Assembly (NCBI RefSeq): GCF_964355755.1
Contig: NC_092678.1
Span: forward strand, 23,478,365 to 23,542,364
Direction: 5' to 3'
DNA: 64,000 bases
DNA from: Antedon mediterranea
Taxonomy: Eukaryota > Echinodermata > Crinoidea > Comatulida > Antedonidae
Below are positions 59,901-64,000 of the stretch, in pieces; positions within the stretch are counted from its first letter, which is position 1; each line of letters begins with the position of its first letter. Under the pieces are notes generated by a model. The model was not told the DNA's origin, ran no database searches, and saw nothing but the letters and a program-made list of their open reading frames with translations. Position numbers and translations under genes: made by a program.

Positions 59901-62900
59901 AATTCAGGGGACACAATTACAATGAAACAGTTGATATGCTTGCTTTACAGTTTTGACTTTGATAATAATACTTATTTTTGTTTGTTGTAGATGTGGATGA
60001 ATGCCGTGTAGGGAATCCATGTCAAGCTGGTGAGACTTGTATCAATGAAGTTGGAGCATATACATGTCAGAGAGCTATTAGATGTGAATCAGGATACGAA
60101 TATAGTGACCTCGCACAACAATGCACAGGTAATTCAATAAATTAAATTCCATTCAATTCCATTTAATTCTATTCAATTCCATTTAATTCCATTCAACTTC
60201 ACAAATCCATATCCAGAAGAAAAATAACAAAGAGCCATGTGATGTAGAAGTATTACTAATGCAGATCTTAAGCTCTGTCTACATTAGCAAAGTTCTGTGA
60301 CAAAAAAATGTGATGTGCCCATATATGTGCACGATGATGTCATATAACTACCATATTTGGGCATATCACTACTATATTTGGGCACATCAAACTCTTTTTG
60401 TCAAACTAGTTTAATATATGCAGACAGAGCTTTATGTATACAACGAAAGACTTCTCCACCAGCTTTTGTCATTTTTACATAACATAAATATTCTATCCAA
60501 TCAAATTTGCACCATACCATGAAAGCCCCAGCAGTGGTTTACTGGTAGGATGTCAGAAGATTCTTGGTTCAAGTCTTGATTCTTCTCATTCTCAAAGATT
60601 TTCTCATCTACACCATTTATTACCTAATCACCAAGTGGGTTAGAGTTTACATGTAAAGTTAACATTTTTATTATATATTGAATTTTAAGTTTCTTTTTGG
60701 GAAGTTTTCAGTCTACAAACAATTTAAAAGAATACACCGTTCATTTTTCAGATATAAACGAATGCTTGTTGTATCCAACAATTTGTGCCCTCAAACAATG
60801 CGTAAACCGAGTGGGTAGCTACCAATGTGTTGACCGTAAAGTCCCTACTAAGCAGTGTAGCGAGGGCTATGAGGTTTACAAAGGAACTTGCAGAGGTATC
60901 AAGATATAGCCTCTATAGCCTGGTAGACGCTCCCCATCCCTTCATTTAGAATTGCAGTAGCTGTAGTATAGAAACATTTCTAACTATGCATTTCAAACTT
61001 AATATCTGCCCTCCCCCCCTCCCCTCTCTCTTTCCTAACAAAACTAATTTGATTAAAGTGACAATTGGTAAATAGAAATAGATAGATCAGTAACACATCG
61101 ATTAAAAAAATTATTGGGTGTCAGGGATCGAATCCAGGAATTTTAAACATAGCAATAGTGTTAGTCTATCAAAAATAGATATCATAAAGTAGTTCATATT
61201 CTTTGTAGCTGTCAAAATAGAGTCTTGTCCCAAGCACTATCCCCTACATGGATCTGCCCCAAAGTGGTGTAATGAGCTTGTAAGCTTTAGATTCATAATG
61301 AACCTAAGAATTACTTTTGTGGCAGCTTTTAAAGTATCTTTCAATTACTGTATTTCTGCCTACATTAAGTGTAGGTCTATTCGTCAACAGTATACACTTA
61401 TACATACATTGATGCTGTATATTGTTTCTGTATGTTTCTCCTTAACATTTCATCCAATTTTTATTTTTTTTTTATTATTATCTTAGCTTCACGTTGTTCA
61501 TTTAATGTCATCAATAATTCTTGCATGAAAACATTTATTATTTTATTTTTCCAAACATTTGACAATAGATAGTACACTGTAATCGTTCATGTCATTATAA
61601 TGCAGTAATATTTACCATAGTACAATTTTTTTAGTTTAATGAAAGCTAGAATTATTAAAAGTATAACATCATTGACTACCCATGCTGACTTCCAATCAAT
61701 TTGATTTTTCTCACACTAATTAGTTTTTAATCAGTAGACAACAGTCCAATTCTGCTAGCTTCATACTTCATTAACTTTTAAGATTTCCGCTAATTAGCAA
61801 TGACAAGATAACAATAAATCATTATCAGCTAGTTTTAACTTTGTTGTTCTGTATCTTGAAGACTAACAAAACTTTTTTTTCCAACAGAAGATGGCGCTCA
61901 ACTAATTCTTAGTATTCATAATTACTCACTGTACATGCATGTATACCTACCCGAATAATATAGTTCTCTTTCCTCAGATATTAATGAGTGCGTACAAAAT
62001 CCCAGTGCCTGTTCTCCTGGATCTCGCTGTGAAAATAGTCCCGGCAGTTATAAGTGTACTCGTATCACGCCATGCGGCACGGGTTATACAATGAATGCTG
62101 TTACGCAAAGTTGTGATGGTTAGATTAACTTAATACTAATATAATTATTAATTAGGATTAATTAAAAGATAATCCTTTATTACGCTTGGTCTTTCTTTTC
62201 CATCCTTAATCCTAATAATCCTGTAACAATAGATGTAAAACCTAACTTTACTTTTTTACCCTCCTCCTTTCCTTAGTTTTGCATCAGATTTTGAAAATAA
62301 AAATTGATAATATAGTTGTTTAATATAAAGTAGAACTTAATATAATATCGAAGTAACTAATTTATACAACACAGCAAAAAAGTACAACTAGTGTTTATAT
62401 TGAATAAACACATGCATTGCTGACAACAATACAATATGTAGTTTCCATGCAAGAGGATTACTAATAAAGCCAGAGTCAGCAAGATACATTTAATATAATT
62501 GAATTTACACATTATTGGATCATTTTAACAGGCTGCATGTGAATTGAGACTTAAAAATACATTTGTGCGAATTTATTTATTTGGATGATATCATTATTAA
62601 ATATTATTTTCTTTATGTGGTAGATATTGATGAATGCGCCCTCGGTGTACATACATGTAATCAGAAAGAAAGATGTATAAACTACAGAGGGCGATTCAGG
62701 TGCGAGAATTGTCGACGAGGATTTAAAGTTGATGGAAGCAACCAGTGTACAATTGGTAATAATCACAATACTTGTTTCTCAACAGCTCCACATATAACAT
62801 GATCCCTCACTAATTTGGCACATATGGCGTTTCATATGTATACTACTTGAGCTCGTAGACAAAAATCGCTGACTGGTGGACTGACATAAAAAAGACAAGA

Positions 62901-64000
62901 GACTTGGGGCAAGTCTAAATCTCTGTCTACACTATCAAACTTTATGTGACTAATGTGATTTGCCCATATATGGACATGATGATGTCATATCACTACCATA
63001 TTTGGACACATCACACTCTTTTTGTCAAACTAGTTTGATAGTGTAGACAGAGCTTAAGACAGTTATTGTACCAATAACGTTTTATCATCTATTTGTAGAT
63101 ATTAATGAATGTGAAGAGGAAGTGAATGCGTGTAGATCCAACACTATTTGTCAGAATACAATAGGAGGATACCAATGTAGGAGAAGGTGCCCTACAGGAT
63201 ATAAATATGATGAAGTACAACAAGCATGTATTGGTAAGACAATCAATATTTATTTTCTCCTGGCAAAGTCAGATAGTGGCCTAATAAAGTATCCTCCCTC
63301 TTACACAATCACAAACATACAAGATGCCCTACACAAACAAAGTTTTATTACAAGTCTTTGGAAGTAGAGTTGTTTTTTAACCCAGGAGCCTGGGATTGGT
63401 GGCTTAGCATCTAAACCACCAAGCTACAGGTTCAAATCCTACAAAGATACCAGTGTGTTATGTTTTAATGTTTGAATTCAGCTTTTCTACACTATAAAAC
63501 TAATTTTACAAAAAAAGTGTAATGTGCCCAAATATGGTGGTGATATGACTAAATATGGTAGTCATGTACATATATGGGCACATCACATTTACCAAATTTT
63601 TTTTGTCACATAAAGTTTGATAGTGTAAACAGAGCCTTAAACTGTTTGTTTTCAGATGTGGATGAGTGTTCAGAGAATAGTCACAACTGTTTGGTTGGAC
63701 AGACGTGTGTGAACAGACAAGGAAGCTTTACATGTCAATGTCCTCTAGGATACAACGCCAACAGACTAACAGGAAGATGTGAAGGTATGGGCATAGTCTA
63801 GGATCTTTCATAAGAGTCAACTAAACTCATATAATCCACGTTTTATATATTTGATGGAATATTTAATTTATTATATTTTGTTGTAGATGTTGACGAGTGC
63901 CAGCGTCGTGTATGTCAACATAAATGTACAAACACGCCTGGTAGTTTTCAGTGTTCATGTAATGAGGGTTTCGAACTTAACAGCGATGGCAGGACTTGTA
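46506..64000 (+). CDS. FBLN1: Fibulin-1-like extracellular matrix protein (5' part, runs off the window)
   Basis: Exons: 46506-46563, 53758-54017, 57190-57364, 57865-57987, 59241-59363, 59991-60128, 60752-60895, 61978-62118, 62624-62755, 63099-63233, 63656-63784, 63887 to the end; about 557 codons are visible. The signal peptide is [20 protein letters not shown]. Exons 2-3 carry cysteine-rich anaphylatoxin-like modules (CC...C...C...CC patterns such as RCCTLG and CCKCCRLG). Then nine EGF-like modules follow, one per exon, all in phase 1. Modules 3-9 begin with the calcium-binding D-(V/I)-(D/N)-E-C. Three anaphylatoxin plus nine EGF modules before a C-terminal fibulin domain is the fibulin-1 plan, so that domain should lie beyond 64000. 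Fibulins are secreted and bind fibronectin, laminin and elastic fibres; that role here is by family. Fibulin-2 is the main alternative. Confidence 0.9.
47316..47465 (-). mobile_element. MITE copy 10
   Basis: Complete; the flanking triplets outside AGCCTTG...CAGAGCT are TTA on both sides. Confidence 0.92.
47866..47898. repeat. (TA)n microsatellite
   Basis: About 15 TA dinucleotides directly precede the left copy of the 47-bp direct repeat. Confidence 0.9.
47889..48299. repeat. 47-bp direct repeats flanking a tRNA-like segment
   Basis: TATATATATAAACAAATCAG, GCACAGAACATTAATTC and TAAACCGCCC are identical at 47889-47935 and 48253-48299. The 317 bases between include the tRNA-like sequence at 48009-48080. 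The layout looks like an insertion between a duplicated target, or a duplication whose middle has been replaced. Confidence 0.9.
48009..48080 (-). tRNA. tRNA-like sequence, apparent anticodon AUC (Asp)
   Basis: On the minus strand a full cloverleaf is possible: acceptor GCCCCAG/TTGGGGC, D arm GTCTAATGGTTAGGAC, anticodon stem TCTGC/GCAGG around loop ATATCAA, and T arm CCGAGTTCGAGTCTCGG, with both Pol III boxes. Anticodon AUC would read the Asp codon GAU, but normal tRNA-Asp uses GUC, and A at position 32 is unusual. A related head with the same 5' flank (ATACCATGAAAGCCCCAG) occurs at about 60518-60590, so this is probably a SINE or amplified tRNA pseudogene rather than a working tRNA. Confidence 0.5.
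48792..49141 (+). mobile_element. MITE copy 11, long form, split by an insertion
   Basis: Both ends are present with TTA outside each. The left half has four alternating ATAGTA/ATGGTA units. After TCATCATG the element is interrupted, and it resumes at 49091 with TCCATATATGGGCACAT. Confidence 0.9.
48939..49090 (+). mobile_element. Short retroelement-like insert nested in MITE copy 11
   Basis: About 152 bases of foreign sequence (CTGTGCTGTCGTGTTCTGTG ... GTATGGCAGAAAATTGATTA) end in AAATAGATAAATAAAATA. The A-rich 3' end suggests a 5'-truncated non-LTR element tail. No clear target duplication is seen. Confidence 0.6.
49719..50131. repeat. Foldback structure with an internal tandem duplication
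   Basis: A perfect 34-bp inverted repeat (ACCAAAGAACTTATAACACA..., 49719-49752 and 50098-50131) encloses two 85-bp direct copies (49855-49939 and 49940-50024). The inner flanks near CATGGAG(C/T)AG also pair imperfectly in inverted orientation, so the pairing may extend well inwards. Confidence 0.9.
51059..51211 (-). mobile_element. MITE copy 12
   Basis: Complete, with TTA before the left end and TTT after the right end. Confidence 0.92.
51847..51946 (+). mobile_element. MITE copy 13, degenerate
   Basis: Retains GATGTGCCCATATATGGTAG and a decayed right end (GTTTAATAGTTTAGTAGATA); the left end is missing. Confidence 0.75.
54018..54130 (+). mobile_element. tRNA-like SINE head next to fibulin exon 2
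   Basis: TGGTTTGCTGGTTATGGTGC, TTGCCTACCGATTC and GGGTTCAATTCTGG resemble the head of the SINE at 28632. The tRNA-like part starts at the exon donor itself. Confidence 0.45.
55002..55127 (-). mobile_element. MITE copy 14
   Basis: Both ends are recognisable but carry small insertions (CCCTCTGTCTATACTATC; TAGTGTAGTACAGAGC), and the centre is shortened. Confidence 0.88.
55640..55760. repeat. 26-bp tandem repeat
   Basis: Four to five units of GAGAGGTCATAGGTTCAAAT plus CCAGC stand in tandem. The core GGTTCAAATCC resembles a Pol III B box, so the array may derive from a SINE head. Confidence 0.88.
56533..56661 (-). mobile_element. MITE copy 15
   Basis: The left end lacks the outermost AGCTC; the rest, with a right end GATGGTGTAAACAGAGCTTA, is intact. 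Confidence 0.88.
57418..57750. repeat. Tandem duplication, about 160-170 bp
   Basis: CATTGTGGGA(T/C)G(G/A)TTGACAA, AAATTATACATTTTG and GGGCTCAATTTTATCAA occur twice in order (about 57418-57577 and 57578-57750), with substitutions. This lies in the fibulin intron before the first EGF exon. Confidence 0.85.
59070..59196 (+). mobile_element. MITE copy 16, right end missing, next to an exon
   Basis: The left end and body are intact; after GAGCACATCACATTTTTATT the element gives way to AT-rich sequence and, 45 bases on, fibulin exon 5. Confidence 0.88.
59373..59517 (+). mobile_element. MITE copy 17, next to a splice donor
   Basis: Complete; it begins about ten bases after the donor of fibulin exon 5. 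Confidence 0.92.
59590..59890 (-). mobile_element. tRNA-derived SINE, family C
   Basis: The minus-strand head (about 59805-59885) resembles a class II Ser/Leu tRNA (GTGGCCGAGCGGTTAAGAC, a long variable region, GGGGTTCGAGGCTC). The body (GGATAAGGACTATAAACCG, CACTTTAAAGAACCTAGTAC, GACGAGTAGGGGGTTACTCC) matches 29285-29470. A TTCAATTCAA tail lies at the low-coordinate end. Confidence 0.75.
60133..60200. repeat. ATTCAATTCC simple repeat
   Basis: Short interrupted units of ATTCAATTCC and ATTTAATTCC start five bases after the donor of fibulin exon 6. Confidence 0.85.
60268..60434 (-). mobile_element. MITE copy 18
   Basis: Complete long form; TTA lies outside both ends. Confidence 0.92.
60516..60600 (+). 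mobile_element. tRNA-like SINE head
   Basis: ATACCATGAAAGCCCCAGCA, then GTGGTTTACTGGTAGGATG and TTGGTTCAAGTCTTG, shares its 5' part with the tRNA-like sequence at 48009-48080 (minus strand) including the flank ATACCATGAAAGCCCCAG. Confidence 0.5.
62917..63057 (-). mobile_element. MITE copy 19
   Basis: Complete; TAA lies outside ATCTCTG and again outside CAGAGCT. Confidence 0.92.
63255..63460 (-). mobile_element. tRNA-derived SINE, family B
   Basis: Reverse-complement relative of 28632-28840: AAAGACTTGTAATAAAACTT and TGTTTGTGTAGGGCATCTTG in the body, with a tRNA-like head around 63395-63450 holding GGATTTGAACCTG. Confidence 0.6.
63479..63640 (+). mobile_element. MITE copy 20
   Basis: Both ends are recognisable but mutated (AGCTTTTCTACACTATAAAA; GATAGTGTAAACAGAGCC). 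It ends 15 bases before the acceptor of fibulin exon 11. Confidence 0.88.

Overview
The window is AT-rich animal nuclear DNA with multi-exon GT-AG genes, long introns and dense short repeats. The intact genes (cohesin SMC1, a fibulin-1-type matrix protein, a NOPCHAP1-like protein, U6 snRNA) and the frequent GGCCTA-rich low-complexity patches suggest a marine invertebrate deuterostome, plausibly an echinoderm. The organism is an inference, not a direct reading.

Layout. (1) 1335-18516, minus strand: a gene for an 821-residue unstructured SH2/SH3-docking scaffold. It has a first coding exon for MADT, three homologous 36-nt microexons, and one 2.3-kb terminal exon; a 5' UTR exon may lie near 22.0 kb. 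Its 10-kb intron holds Penelope-like retroelement remnants and a satellite built from a MITE end. (2) 22726-24008, minus: a four-exon NOPCHAP1/C12orf45-like gene. (3) 25403-25509, plus: a U6 snRNA gene. (4) 26180-37778, plus: a complete 23-exon SMC1 gene (1240 aa). Intron 1 carries an 830-bp TIR element with TTGCGCAA arrays, and intron 8 a second TIR element. (5) 37.8-46.5 kb: repeats, a MITE-like element, a tRNA-derived SINE and a few unidentified exon-like stretches on both strands. (6) 46506-64000, plus: the 5' part of a fibulin-1-like gene (signal peptide, anaphylatoxin-like modules, nine EGF-like exons), running off the window end.

About twenty copies of one small MITE family (TIR AGCTCTGTCTACACTATC, likely 3-bp TWA target duplication) are scattered through the introns in both orientations. 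Some sit within about 10-15 bp of splice donors. tRNA-derived SINEs, a tiny palindromic insert present at two loci, a foldback structure and many minisatellites make up most of the remaining non-coding DNA.

The genes are unrelated housekeeping or matrix genes with no sign of a cluster: sister-chromatid cohesion (SMC1), snoRNP assembly (NOPCHAP1-like), splicing (U6), extracellular matrix (fibulin) and, by inference, tyrosine-kinase signalling (scaffold). The least explained items are the microexon/pYxN scaffold gene and the unusual non-autonomous elements.
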